The notes under the pieces were generated by a model that did not search any database, was not told the DNA's origin, and saw only the letters and a list, made by a program, of their open reading frames with translations. Of a DNA stretch of 64,000 bases, positions 53,964 to 62,686 are shown piece by piece. The stretch is taken from assembly GCF_026427775.1 (NCBI RefSeq), contig NZ_CP044532.1, positions 1,798,001-1,862,000 on the forward strand, in the 5' to 3' direction. The stretch comes from Arthrobacter sp. CDRTa11. Lineage in GTDB: Bacteria > Actinomycetota > Actinomycetes > Actinomycetales > Micrococcaceae. The translations under genes were made by a program, and so were the position numbers. Positions within the stretch are counted from its first letter, which is position 1; each line of letters opens with the position of its first letter.

Positions 53964-54467
53964 ATGTTGGCAGCCAGTGAACATGACTTTATGGAACTGC
54001 ACACGCAGCATTTCACGCGCGTCTACCGCTATATTGCCTACCGCATCAATGACCTGCCTCGGGCCGAGGAACTTGCGGCAGATGTCTTCAGGATCGCCTG
54101 GGAGAAGCACCCAGGGGAGCCGCCCGGCATCGGCTGGCTGCTGGCTACCGCCCGGAGAGTCCTCAGCAACGAGTACAAGGGCCGCCGTCGCCGCCTCGAA
54201 CTTATCGATCGGCTGAAGGACCAGGCCCGCATCCAGGCTCCTGGCTCCGGGGATGACCAGCAGGCCGCTGTGGCCGAGGTCCTGTTGCAGCTCAAGGACC
54301 GGGACCGGGAGGTCCTGATGCTCAGCTACTGGGACGATCTGACCACCGCCGAACTGGCCCAGACACTGGGTTGTTCTCCCTCGGCGGCTGCCGTCCGTCT
54401 TCACCGGGCCCGCCGGGCATTCGCCAGTGCGGCCCCCGCGCAACTCATGACAGAACGGAAGGGCTAG
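53964..54467 (+). CDS. ECF-type RNA polymerase sigma factor, first paralog
   Basis: This 167-residue protein has sigma region 2 (FTRVYRYIAYRINDLPRAEELAADVFRIAW) and region 4 (LTTAELAQTLGCSPSAAAVRLHRARRAF). GGGGGGA precedes the ATG at 53964. A TTG at 53967 or an ATG at 53949 is possible. It redirects RNA polymerase to a stress or envelope regulon, which is unknown. The next gene, two bases away, encodes a single-span membrane protein that is probably its anti-sigma partner. Confidence 0.88.
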   Translation: MLAASEHDFMELHTQHFTRVYRYIAYRINDLPRAEELAADVFRIAWEKHPGEPPGIGWLLATARRVLSNEYKGRRRRLELIDRLKDQARIQAPGSGDDQQAAVAEVLLQLKDRDREVLMLSYWDDLTTAELAQTLGCSPSAAAVRLHRARRAFASAAPAQLMTERKG

Positions 54468-54469
54468 CC

Positions 54470-55267
54470 ATGGACCGGATCGAACAGCTCATGAAGGATG
54501 CCAAGCCAATGGTGGGGGAGCCACCAACCGCAGCCGCAGCAATCGCCGCCCGGTCAGCCGTCTTTACTGATGACCCCGATGTGGTTTCGCTGTCAGGGCA
54601 CAGGTCCGCCCGTCGGGCACGCGTCCGCGCGGCAGTCGTCGCGGTTGCGGCCGCGGCAGTGGTTGGAGCCGTTGTCCTTGCCGGCGGAATGGGGGTACCC
54701 GAGCCTGGGCCCGGGCCCGCAGCCACCACTAACGCCACAACCGCCCCAAGCACAACCACCCCGCCTCCGCCCTCGACGAGTCCCACCGCCACTGCCACAG
54801 CACCTCCTCCTGCCACAGAACCTCCCGGCGCCACAGCCCCTGCTGCCCTGACCACAGGTGGCATCCCGTGCGTCGTCGCCAACATTGACCAGCCCGCGGA
54901 GCCGGCCCGGACCATCGGGCCGATCGCCCAAACCGAGCAGGGCTACTACACCGTGCTTGGCTGCGCCGAAGGTTGGCTGGCCTACTCGATTTCCGACGAC
55001 GGCGCCAGGGCACTTCAGCTCGACGGCGGAAACGCCTGGTACCGCATCGCCAAGCTGGAAAATGGCCGGTTCGTCTTTGACGTCCAGGCGCCGTGGTCCA
55101 CGGTTTTCAGCTGGGAATTCCAGGCACTCAACAATGACGTCTCGCAAAACGGTCAACGGGTGACTGCACAGGAAGCGATGGACCAGGAATTCGCCCAGAA
55201 AGGCATCCCTGTGGAGCTCCGCCCGCAGCTCGTGGGCCAGGGCCCGGCCGACCCCTCCCAGCAATAA
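54470..55267 (+). CDS. Single-span membrane protein, probable sigma partner, first paralog
   Basis: This 265-residue protein has a cytoplasmic N-terminus of about 55 residues, one helix (VRAAVVAVAAAAVVGAVVLAGG), a Thr/Pro/Ala-rich linker and an extracytoplasmic domain (CVVANIDQPAEPARTIG onward). The topology and tight link to a sigma gene suggest an anti-sigma or sensor protein. No zinc anti-sigma HxxxCxxC motif is present. Confidence 0.65.
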   Translation: MDRIEQLMKDAKPMVGEPPTAAAAIAARSAVFTDDPDVVSLSGHRSARRARVRAAVVAVAAAAVVGAVVLAGGMGVPEPGPGPAATTNATTAPSTTTPPPPSTSPTATATAPPPATEPPGATAPAALTTGGIPCVVANIDQPAEPARTIGPIAQTEQGYYTVLGCAEGWLAYSISDDGARALQLDGGNAWYRIAKLENGRFVFDVQAPWSTVFSWEFQALNNDVSQNGQRVTAQEAMDQEFAQKGIPVELRPQLVGQGPADPSQQ

Positions 55268-55295
55268 ATCCGCAGTGCCTGGAGGGGCCAGGCTA

Positions 55296-55307
55296 TAGGG
55301 TTAGGGG
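55296..55307 (+). promoter_or_regulatory. Leaderless-type -10 of the Nudix gene
   Basis: TAGGGT at 55296-55301, six bases, then ATG at 55308. Confidence 0.55.
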
Positions 55308-55793
55308 ATGACAGCAGTAGCCGTAACGCTGTGCTTCCTGACCCGGGATGTTGCCGGTGTGCCCCAGGTCCTGCTGGGTACCAAGAAGACCGGCTTTGGG
55401 CGGGGAAAGATCGTGGGCCTGGGCGGCCACGTTGAACCGGGCGAGACGGACGCCGAAGCCGCGTGCCGGGAAGTGCACGAGGAATCCGGGGTTGTTGTCC
55501 TGCAGGAGGATCTGCGCGACGCCGGTGTGGTGGTGTTCGATTTCCCGGCGCGCCCGGAGTGGAACATGACCACCAGGCTGTTCGTTGCGACCCGTTGGGC
55601 GGGGGAGCCGGCCGAAAGCGCCGAAATCCTGCCCGAATGGTTCGACGTCGGGTCCCTCCCCGTGGACAGGATGTGGCAGGATGCATCCCATTGGCTCCCA
55701 TTGGCCCTTAACGGCTCGGTGCTGCACCTCGTGGTGGTGCTGAACGAGGACAACGAGACTGTGCGTGAAGTGCTCGATTACACAACCCGCTGA
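55308..55793 (+). CDS. Nudix hydrolase, MTH1-like 8-oxo-dGTP diphosphatase type
   Basis: This 161-residue protein has the Nudix box GLGGHVEPGETDAEAACREV then HEESG (residues ~43-68). FDFPARPEWNMTTRLF and EWFDVGSLPVDRMWQDASHW resemble MTH1 enzymes rather than bacterial MutT. It probably removes oxidised purine nucleotides. It sits between two ECF modules but with its own promoter. Confidence 0.82.
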   Translation: MTAVAVTLCFLTRDVAGVPQVLLGTKKTGFGRGKIVGLGGHVEPGETDAEAACREVHEESGVVVLQEDLRDAGVVVFDFPARPEWNMTTRLFVATRWAGEPAESAEILPEWFDVGSLPVDRMWQDASHWLPLALNGSVLHLVVVLNEDNETVREVLDYTTR

Positions 55794-55852
55794 CAATCCG
55801 CCGCGCCGGCTGCCCAGGCCCCGGCGCCCGTCAAAGATTCTTCCGGCCAGCC

Positions 55853-55880
55853 TGTAACCATTCGCCGGCAGCCGGAAACT
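55853..55880 (+). promoter_or_regulatory. Candidate ECF promoter, second module
   Basis: TGTAACC followed by GGAAACT at the same spacing as in the first module, 47 bases before the GTG at 55928. Confidence 0.45.
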
Positions 55881-55927
55881 ACACGGTCAGCCTGCAAGTC
55901 AGGACACAACGCATTTCAGGGGGAAAG

Positions 55928-56437
55928 GTGCTTTCAGAGCGCGAGTTGGCGTTTATCGCCTTGTACAAGGACAGCTATCCACGAATCCACACGTTCGTAC
56001 AACGGCGCGTGAATGATCCCGAACTGGCCCAGGAACTGGCGGCAGACGTCTTCCGGATCGCCTGGCAAAAGTGGGACGGCACCTCCGGCATCGAGATGGC
56101 GTGGTTGTTCACCGTTGCCCGCAACCTGATCGGCAACGCCTACCGGGGCCGGGACCGCCAGCGCGCGCTGCAGGAACGCCTGGTGGCTTCAGCAGCTGAT
56201 GGGCCTGGATCGGTCAGCGACAACATGTCAGTGGAGCAGGCGCTGATGGCGCTGCGGGAAAAGGACCGGGACGTTCTCCAGCTGGCCTACTGGGACGGGC
56301 TGTCGGTCGTTGAGATCGCCCAGGTACTGCAGTGCACCCAGACTTCGGCCAAGGTACGGCTGCACCGCGCCAGGGAAGCTTTCCGCAAGCTCCTGCCGGC
56401 TCTTTGTGAACCAATCGACCAGAAAGTGGGGGCCTAA
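55928..56437 (+). CDS. ECF-type RNA polymerase sigma factor, second paralog
   Basis: This 169-residue protein is clearly related to the one at 53964 (region 2 RIHTFVQRRVNDPELAQELAADVFRIAW; region 4 LSVVEIAQVLQCTQTSAKVRLHRAREAF). It starts at GTG after GGGGGAAAG. The partner gene follows after two bases, the same gap as in the first module. Confidence 0.88.
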   Translation: MLSERELAFIALYKDSYPRIHTFVQRRVNDPELAQELAADVFRIAWQKWDGTSGIEMAWLFTVARNLIGNAYRGRDRQRALQERLVASAADGPGSVSDNMSVEQALMALREKDRDVLQLAYWDGLSVVEIAQVLQCTQTSAKVRLHRAREAFRKLLPALCEPIDQKVGA

Positions 56438-56439
56438 TC

Positions 56440-57420
56440 ATGGATATCATCAGGAATCTCGTTTCAGACGCTGACCCCGTTGCCAGCAAACCCGTTGCTT
56501 CGGACGGCGAAGAGGCCCTTCGCGCAATGTTTTCCCGGCCGGAGGTTTTCGCCGACAGGGTGTCCCCGAACGTTCCCACCCTGGCAGAGCGGAGGCAGCG
56601 CCGTCACAGGATCGCGGGACTGCTGAGTGTCGCCGCGGCCGCGGTTACGGCAGGGGTCCTGGTGTCGCTCAACCTTGGACCGCTTACCTCCGCACCGGCG
56701 CCGGCGGGCACCTCTACCGCTACTGCCTCACCCACCGTGAGCAGCAGCATGTCGCCAACGCCAACGCCTACGCCCAGCCCGGTCCCCTCTAGCGGGGCTT
56801 CCGCTGCTGCACCGGCCGCGCCTCCCGTGACCGCTTCCGCGCCGCCTGCGCAAGCGTGGAAGTCGTACCTCAGCGCTGATGGCAGGATCTCCTTTGAGTA
56901 TCCCGCCGACTGGAGCGTGCAGCAGCCCCACACGATCAACCCGGATTATCCAGCCGTGGACGCTGTGGTCAGGGACCAGGCGGGAAAGCAGCTGGCTGCC
57001 CTTCACTATGGGGCCTCCGGTGGCATCGGTGGCGTTTGCTCCACGCCCCCAGTGCCGTATGCCGTCCTTGATTCGGTGGAACTCGCCCTGCCGTACAACG
57101 CGGCAGCGTCCAATGTCATCACGCCCCGGTTTACCTTCCGCGCCCTGGTGGAGGGGGACAAAGTCACCGCCTCCTACGGGATCACCAGCAGCGCTGCCGG
57201 AGTGGACGGAAAGAGCTGCATGTTCTACAACGTGGTCAACGGCCCTGCCGAAGCCCCCATGTACTCCTTCGCCGACACCGTGCAAGTGAACGCAGGCGCG
57301 GCAGGGACTGGGGCCACCAAGACGTTCGGCTCGCTGGAGGAGGCACGCGCCTACATGCAGTCTCCGGAGTACCTCAACGCCAAACGAATGATCACCTCGC
57401 TGGCAATCAAAGCAGGCTAA
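56440..57420 (+). CDS. Single-span membrane protein, probable sigma partner, second paralog
   Basis: This 326-residue protein has a cytoplasmic N-terminus of ~65 residues, a helix (AGLLSVAAAAVTAGVLVSLNL), a Pro/Ser/Thr linker and a C-terminal extracytoplasmic domain beginning WKSYLSADGRISFEYPADWSV, a PsbP/lipoprotein-like opening. The sensor domain differs from that of the first paralog. An anti-sigma role is likely but unproven. Confidence 0.65.
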   Translation: MDIIRNLVSDADPVASKPVASDGEEALRAMFSRPEVFADRVSPNVPTLAERRQRRHRIAGLLSVAAAAVTAGVLVSLNLGPLTSAPAPAGTSTATASPTVSSSMSPTPTPTPSPVPSSGASAAAPAAPPVTASAPPAQAWKSYLSADGRISFEYPADWSVQQPHTINPDYPAVDAVVRDQAGKQLAALHYGASGGIGGVCSTPPVPYAVLDSVELALPYNAAASNVITPRFTFRALVEGDKVTASYGITSSAAGVDGKSCMFYNVVNGPAEAPMYSFADTVQVNAGAAGTGATKTFGSLEEARAYMQSPEYLNAKRMITSLAIKAG

Positions 57421-57453
57421 CGCGTCACAGCAGGCTAAGCACGACGGCCCCAT

Positions 57454-57502
57454 CACGACGGCGGCCCGGTCACCCTTGAAAGGTGACCGGGCCGCCGTCG
57501 TG
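57454..57502. terminator. Strong bidirectional terminator
   Basis: A perfect 21-bp stem (57454-57474 with 57482-57502) and a 7-base loop between convergent transcription units. Confidence 0.85.
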
Positions 57503-57546
57503 GCTTACTTCAGCTGAGGTGTGTTGATACTTGGCGAAACCGAGGG

Positions 57547-58698
57547 CTACGGGACGTGCCGCTCTTCGGCGCCGTTGTATTCGCTCAGCGGACGGATCAG
57601 GGAGTTCGAGTCCAGCTGCTCCATGATGTGGGCCGTCCAGCCGGTGATCCGGCTGGCGACGAACAGGGGAGTGAAGGTGGGGGTGTCGAACCCCATCAGG
57701 TGGTACGTGGGCCCGGCCGGATAGTCGAGGTTCGGCTTGATGGCCTTTGCCTCCTCCATGGCCGATTCCAGGCCGTTGTAGAGGCCCAGGAGCTCAGGCC
57801 GCCCATAGTGCGCGATCATCTTGTCCAGGGCGGCTTTCATGGTGGGCACACGGGAATCGCCGTGCTTGTAGACACGGTGGCCGAAGCCCATGACCTTCTT
57901 TTTCTTGGCCAGGGCGTCCTCCATCCAGGCTTTGGCCCGCGCGGCTGCCTCCTCCATCGACTCCTCAGGCCGGATGCCGATTTCGTCGAAGGTGTGCATC
58001 ACGGCCTCGTTGGCCCCGCCGTGCAGGGCCCCCTTGAGCGCGCCGATGGCCCCGGTGACAGCCGAATGAAGGTCCGAAAGCGTTGAAGTGATGACCCGTG
58101 CGGTAAACGTCGAGGCGTTGAAGGAGTGCTCGGCATACAGGATCATGGAGACGTTGAACGCCTCCACCACCTCCGGGACCTGCTCCTCGCCGAAAGCCAT
58201 CCAAAGGAAGTTCGCCGAATAGCCCAAGTCATCGCGCGGCTCGACTGGTTCAATGGTGCGGCCCGCCGCGTGGCGGCGGCGCTGGTCGTAGGCCACCACA
58301 CCCGGCATCGCGGCGAACAGGTCCACCGCCTTGGCCATGTTGGCCTCCCGGGAGGAGTCCTCTGTGAGCGGGTGGCGTGCGCCCATTACGGAAGCTGCGG
58401 TCCGGCAGACGTCCATTGGGTGCGAGGTCACGGGCAGCGCATCGATGACCTGTTTGACCACCGGGTCCAGGGCACGGCCCGCGCGCTCCCGCGCGGTGAA
58501 CTCGCCCAGCTGCTCCGCGTTGGGGAGCTCGCCGTTCCACAGCAGGTAGGCCACTTCCTCAAAAGTGCACCTGGCAGCCAGCTCCTGCACGGGGTAGCCC
58601 CGGTACAGCAGCGAATTGGTGTCCGGGTTGACCTTCGAGACGGAGGTGTAATCCACCACGACGCCGGCGAGGCCCTTTTTGATGTCCTGTTCAGCCAC
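57547..58698 (-). CDS. prpC: 2-methylcitrate synthase
   Basis: This 383-residue citrate-synthase-fold enzyme condenses propionyl-CoA with oxaloacetate. Catalytic residues lie in LHGGANEAV, GFGHRVYKHGD and MGFDTPTFTPLF. The prp context favours methylcitrate over citrate synthase. The start is GTG at 58698 with AAGGAG upstream. It is last in prpDBC. Confidence 0.9.
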   Translation of the reverse strand: MAEQDIKKGLAGVVVDYTSVSKVNPDTNSLLYRGYPVQELAARCTFEEVAYLLWNGELPNAEQLGEFTARERAGRALDPVVKQVIDALPVTSHPMDVCRTAASVMGARHPLTEDSSREANMAKAVDLFAAMPGVVAYDQRRRHAAGRTIEPVEPRDDLGYSANFLWMAFGEEQVPEVVEAFNVSMILYAEHSFNASTFTARVITSTLSDLHSAVTGAIGALKGALHGGANEAVMHTFDEIGIRPEESMEEAAARAKAWMEDALAKKKKVMGFGHRVYKHGDSRVPTMKAALDKMIAHYGRPELLGLYNGLESAMEEAKAIKPNLDYPAGPTYHLMGFDTPTFTPLFVASRITGWTAHIMEQLDSNSLIRPLSEYNGAEERHVP

Positions 58699-58760
58699 GC
58701 TGAATCTCCTTTGTTCCTGTCGCCTGGTATCCGGCCTGCGGCCGGAAACTGTTTGAGGGA

Positions 58761-59663
58761 TCACTTACCGGGTATCTGGAAGTTAAAGATCCCGGTATCG
58801 AAGCGGTTGTAGGCCTCGTAGTCAACGAGGTCATACAAGCGCGCACGCGTCAGCATGGTTCCGACCTGCGCCTCCTGGGTTCCGTCAGCCTTGATCGATT
58901 CCAGCGTACGCTCCGCGGCGCCCATGGCACTACGGAGGAGCGTCACCGGATAAATGATCATGTTGACGCCGGCAGCGGCGAGCTGGTCCACCGTGAAGAG
59001 CGCGCTTTGGCCGAATTCTGTCATGTTGGCCAGGATGGGGACGTCCACCGCATCCCTGATCGCCTGGAATTCGGAAAGGTCCTTCATGGCTTCGGGGAAG
59101 ATCGCGTCTGCTCCGGCGTCCACCAGGGCCCTGGCCCTGTCCTGCGCTGCTTCCAGGCCGTCAGTTGCCCGGATGTCGGTCCTGGCCATTATGAGGAAGT
59201 TCGGGTCGCGGCGTGAGTCCACGGCGGCCCGGATCCGTTTGGTAGCGGTGTCCAGGTCCACCACGTTCTTCCCGTCAAGGTGGCCGCAGCGTTTGGGATT
59301 GAACTGGTCCTCGATGTGCAGGCCTGCCAGGCCGGCATTTTCGAGTTCCTGGACCGTGCGGGCCACGTTCATCGGTTCGCCGAAGCCCGTGTCGGCGTCC
59401 ACCAGGCAGGGCAGGTCGGTCATGCGGGCGATCTGCCCGGCGCGGGTGGCTACCTCAGTCAGCGTGGTCAGGCCGATGTCCGGCAGCCCCAGGTCGTTGG
59501 CGAGCACGGCGCCGGAGATGTAGACACCGGCGAAGCCCTTCTCCCCGATGAGCCGTGCGGAGAGCGGATTGAAGGCCCCCGGGAACTGCTGGATGGTTCC
59601 GGACGCGAGGAGCTCGCGGAGGGTGATCCGCTTCTGCTCAGGGGTGACGGCCGAGTACAGCAT
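58761..59663 (-). CDS. prpB: Methylisocitrate lyase
   Basis: This 300-residue PEP-mutase/isocitrate-lyase family enzyme splits 2-methylisocitrate into pyruvate and succinate. The signature KRCGHLDGK has the catalytic cysteine. The metal-binding DADTGFGEP is present. It starts directly after the prpD stop with no gap. Confidence 0.94.
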   Translation of the reverse strand: MLYSAVTPEQKRITLRELLASGTIQQFPGAFNPLSARLIGEKGFAGVYISGAVLANDLGLPDIGLTTLTEVATRAGQIARMTDLPCLVDADTGFGEPMNVARTVQELENAGLAGLHIEDQFNPKRCGHLDGKNVVDLDTATKRIRAAVDSRRDPNFLIMARTDIRATDGLEAAQDRARALVDAGADAIFPEAMKDLSEFQAIRDAVDVPILANMTEFGQSALFTVDQLAAAGVNMIIYPVTLLRSAMGAAERTLESIKADGTQEAQVGTMLTRARLYDLVDYEAYNRFDTGIFNFQIPGK

Positions 59664-61184
59664 TTAGAACAGCCCCTGGGGCGCGGCGCCGAAATCAATG
59701 ACTCCGGCCGCGGCTGTGATGTTCAACTGGTCCAGCTCTCCCTCGGCGAGGTGGGGAGTGCGCGAAGCGGCGTCAAGGAAACGCTCAATTTCCTCCTCGT
59801 CCACCAGCCCGGAAGCCAAGGTGCGGAATTTGTGAACGTACTGCTCCCGGGCGAACGGGCGGGCGCCCAGCGGGTGGGCATCCGCGACGGCGATTTCGTC
59901 GGTGATGACGGTGCCGTTGGCGAGGGTGATCTCCACCGAGCCGCCGAACGCCTTTTCGTTGATGTCCAGGGAGTGGTACCGGCGGGTCCACTCTGCGTCT
60001 TCCTCGGTGGTGACCTTATGCCACAGTTCCACAGTGTCTGGCCGTGCCGCCCGTTCCGGGGAGTACGAGTCCACGTGATGCCAGGCACCGTCCTGCAGGG
60101 CGACAGCAAAAATGTACGGGATGGAGTGGTCCAGGGTCTCGCGGCTGGCCGTGGGGCTGTACTTCTGGGGGTCGTTGGCTCCGGAGCCGATGACGTAGTG
60201 GGTGTGGTGGCTGGTCTTGATCAGCACGGACTGTACGTTCGCCGGGTCGGTGGCCTCCGGGTGCTCCTTATGGAGCTTGCGGGCCAGGTCGATCCACGCC
60301 TGCGCCTGGTACTCCGCGGAGTGCTCCTTGGTGTAGGTGTCCAGGATGGCCCGTTTGGCCTCACCGGGGGTGGGCAGCGGAACGGTGTAGGAGGCGTCAG
60401 GGCCGTCAAGCATCCACGCGATCACGCCGTCTTCGCCTTCATAGATGGGCACCGGGGAGGTCTGGCCCCGCATGGCGCGATCGGCAGCTTCCACGGCCAT
60501 TTTTCCCGCGAACGCGGGGGCGTGGGCCTTCCACGTGGAGATCTCACCCTTGCGCGACTGTCGGGTAGCGGTGGTGGTGTGCAGTGCCTGGCCTACAGAC
60601 TGGAAGATCGTTTCGACGTCGAGCCCCAGGAGCGTGCCGATGCCGGCGGCGGCGGATGGTCCCAGGTGGGCGACGTGGTCGATTTTGTGCTTGTGCAGGC
60701 AGATGGCCTTCACCAGGTTGACCTGGATTTCATACCCGGTGGCAATGGCGCGCACCAGGTCCCTGCCGCTGGAGCCCTTGTGCTGAGCCACCGCGAGGAT
60801 GGGCGGGATGTTGTCCCCGGGGTGGGAGTAGTCCGCTGCCAGGAAGGTGTCGTGGTAGTCCAGCTCACGGACGGCCACACCGTTTGCCCAGGCCGCCCAT
60901 TCGGGGGAGACGCGCTCGGCGATGCCAAAGACCTTGGCGCCCTTGCCGCCGGTGCTGGGACCATGGCTGAGCGCCTGCGCCCGGGCGGCGATGATGGGGG
61001 CACGGTTGAGGGAAGCGACTGCCACCGAAGCGTTGTCGATGATCCGGTTAATCACCATCTCGGTGACGTCATCGCCCACCTCCACGGGATCCGCCGCGAC
61101 CACAGCTATCTTGTGCGCCAACTGGTCCTCCCGGGCCAGGTTTTCCTCGCTTTTGTACACACGGACGTGGTGTTCCTTGACCAT
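59664..61184 (-). CDS. prpD: 2-methylcitrate dehydratase (MmgE/PrpD)
   Basis: This 506-residue MmgE/PrpD-family enzyme converts 2-methylcitrate towards methylaconitate. Conserved blocks include [19 protein letters not shown] and [24 protein letters not shown] lies before the ATG at 61184. No separate acnD/prpF was seen, so a classical PrpD reaction followed by aconitase is expected. Confidence 0.93.
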   Translation of the reverse strand: MVKEHHVRVYKSEENLAREDQLAHKIAVVAADPVEVGDDVTEMVINRIIDNASVAVASLNRAPIIAARAQALSHGPSTGGKGAKVFGIAERVSPEWAAWANGVAVRELDYHDTFLAADYSHPGDNIPPILAVAQHKGSSGRDLVRAIATGYEIQVNLVKAICLHKHKIDHVAHLGPSAAAGIGTLLGLDVETIFQSVGQALHTTTATRQSRKGEISTWKAHAPAFAGKMAVEAADRAMRGQTSPVPIYEGEDGVIAWMLDGPDASYTVPLPTPGEAKRAILDTYTKEHSAEYQAQAWIDLARKLHKEHPEATDPANVQSVLIKTSHHTHYVIGSGANDPQKYSPTASRETLDHSIPYIFAVALQDGAWHHVDSYSPERAARPDTVELWHKVTTEEDAEWTRRYHSLDINEKAFGGSVEITLANGTVITDEIAVADAHPLGARPFAREQYVHKFRTLASGLVDEEEIERFLDAASRTPHLAEGELDQLNITAAAGVIDFGAAPQGLF

Positions 61185-61194
61185 GGGGCTCCTT

Positions 61195-61836
61195 TTATTG
61201 AGGTGTATGCGTTGCTTTGAGGTGGGAAAGACTGCGGTGCAGGTGCACGGTGGTGGCGGCCTCGGCCAGGCGGGGATTGCGTTCGGCAATAGCCTCGGCA
61301 ATGGCGGCGTGTTCGGACGCTGCCGCGGCAAGGCGTGGAGCGTCGTTGGCTGCCAGCCGGCGGACCCGTACCAGATGGACCCTGAGGCTGCCCATGGCCT
61401 GGGCCAGGTAGGAGTTCGAAATTGCTGCATCTATGGCGGCGTCAAGGCGCGCCACAAGCCCGTAGTATTCATGCTTTGCAGGATCGTCGCTGCGGATCAG
61501 CTCCTTGCCGGCCAGCAGTTCCCGGTGCAGTTCCCTGAACTCCTCAGGATTGCCCCGTTCCGCAGCGAGGGCCGCAGCCCTGCCTTCGAGCGTTTCACGC
61601 AGCTCGAACAGTTCGTCGATGTCCGCCAGGGAAATATCGGTGACGACGACGCCCCGGCCGCCCGCCGCCGTCGTCAGCCCTTCTGCGGTGAGCCGGCCCA
61701 GCGCCTCCCGCAGGGGGGTGCGCGAGACGCCCAAGCGCTCTGACTGTTCCACTTCCGCGAGCAGCGTGCCGGGACGCAGGCGCCATTCCACAATGTCCTC
61801 ACGGAGGGCGGCATAGGCCCTGTCGCTGGCACGCAT
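61195..61836 (-). CDS. GntR-family (FCD) regulator of the prp genes
   Basis: This 213-residue protein has an N-terminal winged helix ([38 protein letters not shown]) and a C-terminal FCD ligand domain. AAGGAG precedes the ATG at 61836. Its gene is first in the prp operon, so it likely senses a methylcitrate-cycle intermediate. Two TGTATACA sites upstream are its likely operators. Confidence 0.87.
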   Translation of the reverse strand: MRASDRAYAALREDIVEWRLRPGTLLAEVEQSERLGVSRTPLREALGRLTAEGLTTAAGGRGVVVTDISLADIDELFELRETLEGRAAALAAERGNPEEFRELHRELLAGKELIRSDDPAKHEYYGLVARLDAAIDAAISNSYLAQAMGSLRVHLVRVRRLAANDAPRLAAAASEHAAIAEAIAERNPRLAEAATTVHLHRSLSHLKATHTPQ

Positions 61837-61867
61837 CTTTGCTCCTTTTTCGCCGAGATCCAGTCCA

Positions 61868-61949
61868 GTGTATACACAGATGTGGGATTTTAGGCGCAAG
61901 ACGGGAAGAAAGACGAAAAAAGGCTGAAGTTCAGCCGATTATGTATACA
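61868..61949. promoter_or_regulatory. Paired TGTATACA operator candidates
   Basis: GTGTATACAC (61868-61877) and TGTATACA (61942-61949) lie upstream of the GntR gene, 73 bases apart. The octamer is palindromic and of the type bound by FCD GntR proteins (TNGTNNNACNA-like). Confidence 0.6.
61914..61936 (-). terminator. Terminator of the two-component operon
   Basis: GGCTGAA-N-TTCAGCC followed by a T-run on the minus strand, after the response regulator stop. Confidence 0.75.
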
Positions 61950-61966
61950 GCCAATGGGGCTTGGTG

Positions 61967-62686
61967 TTAGCGCCCACTCCACTTGTATTCGTTCTCCGGC
62001 CGCCCGGGCGTCCCGTAACGGGCCGTCCGGGACACTGTTCCGGCATCGGCCAAATACTCCAGGTAGCGCCGTGCCGTGACGCGGGACATGCCCAGCGCAT
62101 CCATGACCTCCGCGGCTGAGACAGCCTCGGAGTGTTGCTTCATGTAGTCCTGGACAGACTCCAGTGTTGAAACGGAGAGTCCTTTCGGCAAAGGCATCTC
62201 TGACGGCGCCCGGAGGCTTGCGAAGGCCTGGTCCACCTCGCTCTGCGAGGCGCCGGTCCTTCGCGAACCAGAGCCGGGCTCGGGGGAGGCGAGCTGTTGC
62301 CGGAACAGGCGGTAGCTGGCCAGCTTGTCCGCGAAGGTGGCGTAGGTGAAGGGCTTGATGAGGTACTGGACAACGCCGATGGCCACGGCGCTCCGGACGA
62401 TGGCCAGTTCCCGGACAGCCGTGATGGCGATGATGTCAGCGAGTATTCCGGACGCGCGCATCCGCCGGGCAATGTCCAGGCCATGAAGATCGGGAAGGTT
62501 CATGTCCAGCAGGACGAGTTCCACAGGGTCACCGGAGGCGGCAAAGTCGGAGAGGAGGCGGAGCGCGGACTGTCCGTCCGGAGCGGTACCGGCAAGCGTG
62601 AAACCCTCAAGCCTGCCCACGTATGCAGCGTGGGCCGCGGAGGCAACCGGCTCGTCCTCCACCACGAGGACGCGGATTTCACTCAC
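61967..62686 (-). CDS. CitB/DcuR-type response regulator
   Basis: This 239-residue protein has a receiver domain with phospho-acceptor Asp in LVLLDMNLPDLHG, the conserved Lys in YLIKPF, and a C-terminal HTH (VSAAEVMDALGMSRVTARRYLEYL). This type controls di- or tricarboxylate uptake. It overlaps the kinase gene by four bases. Confidence 0.9.
   Translation of the reverse strand: MSEIRVLVVEDEPVASAAHAAYVGRLEGFTLAGTAPDGQSALRLLSDFAASGDPVELVLLDMNLPDLHGLDIARRMRASGILADIIAITAVRELAIVRSAVAIGVVQYLIKPFTYATFADKLASYRLFRQQLASPEPGSGSRRTGASQSEVDQAFASLRAPSEMPLPKGLSVSTLESVQDYMKQHSEAVSAAEVMDALGMSRVTARRYLEYLADAGTVSRTARYGTPGRPENEYKWSGR

Noticed and set aside
59280..61220. 646-codon plus-strand frame over prpB and prpD
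   Set aside because: Antisense shadow; prpB and prpD carry catalytic signatures and ribosome binding sites.
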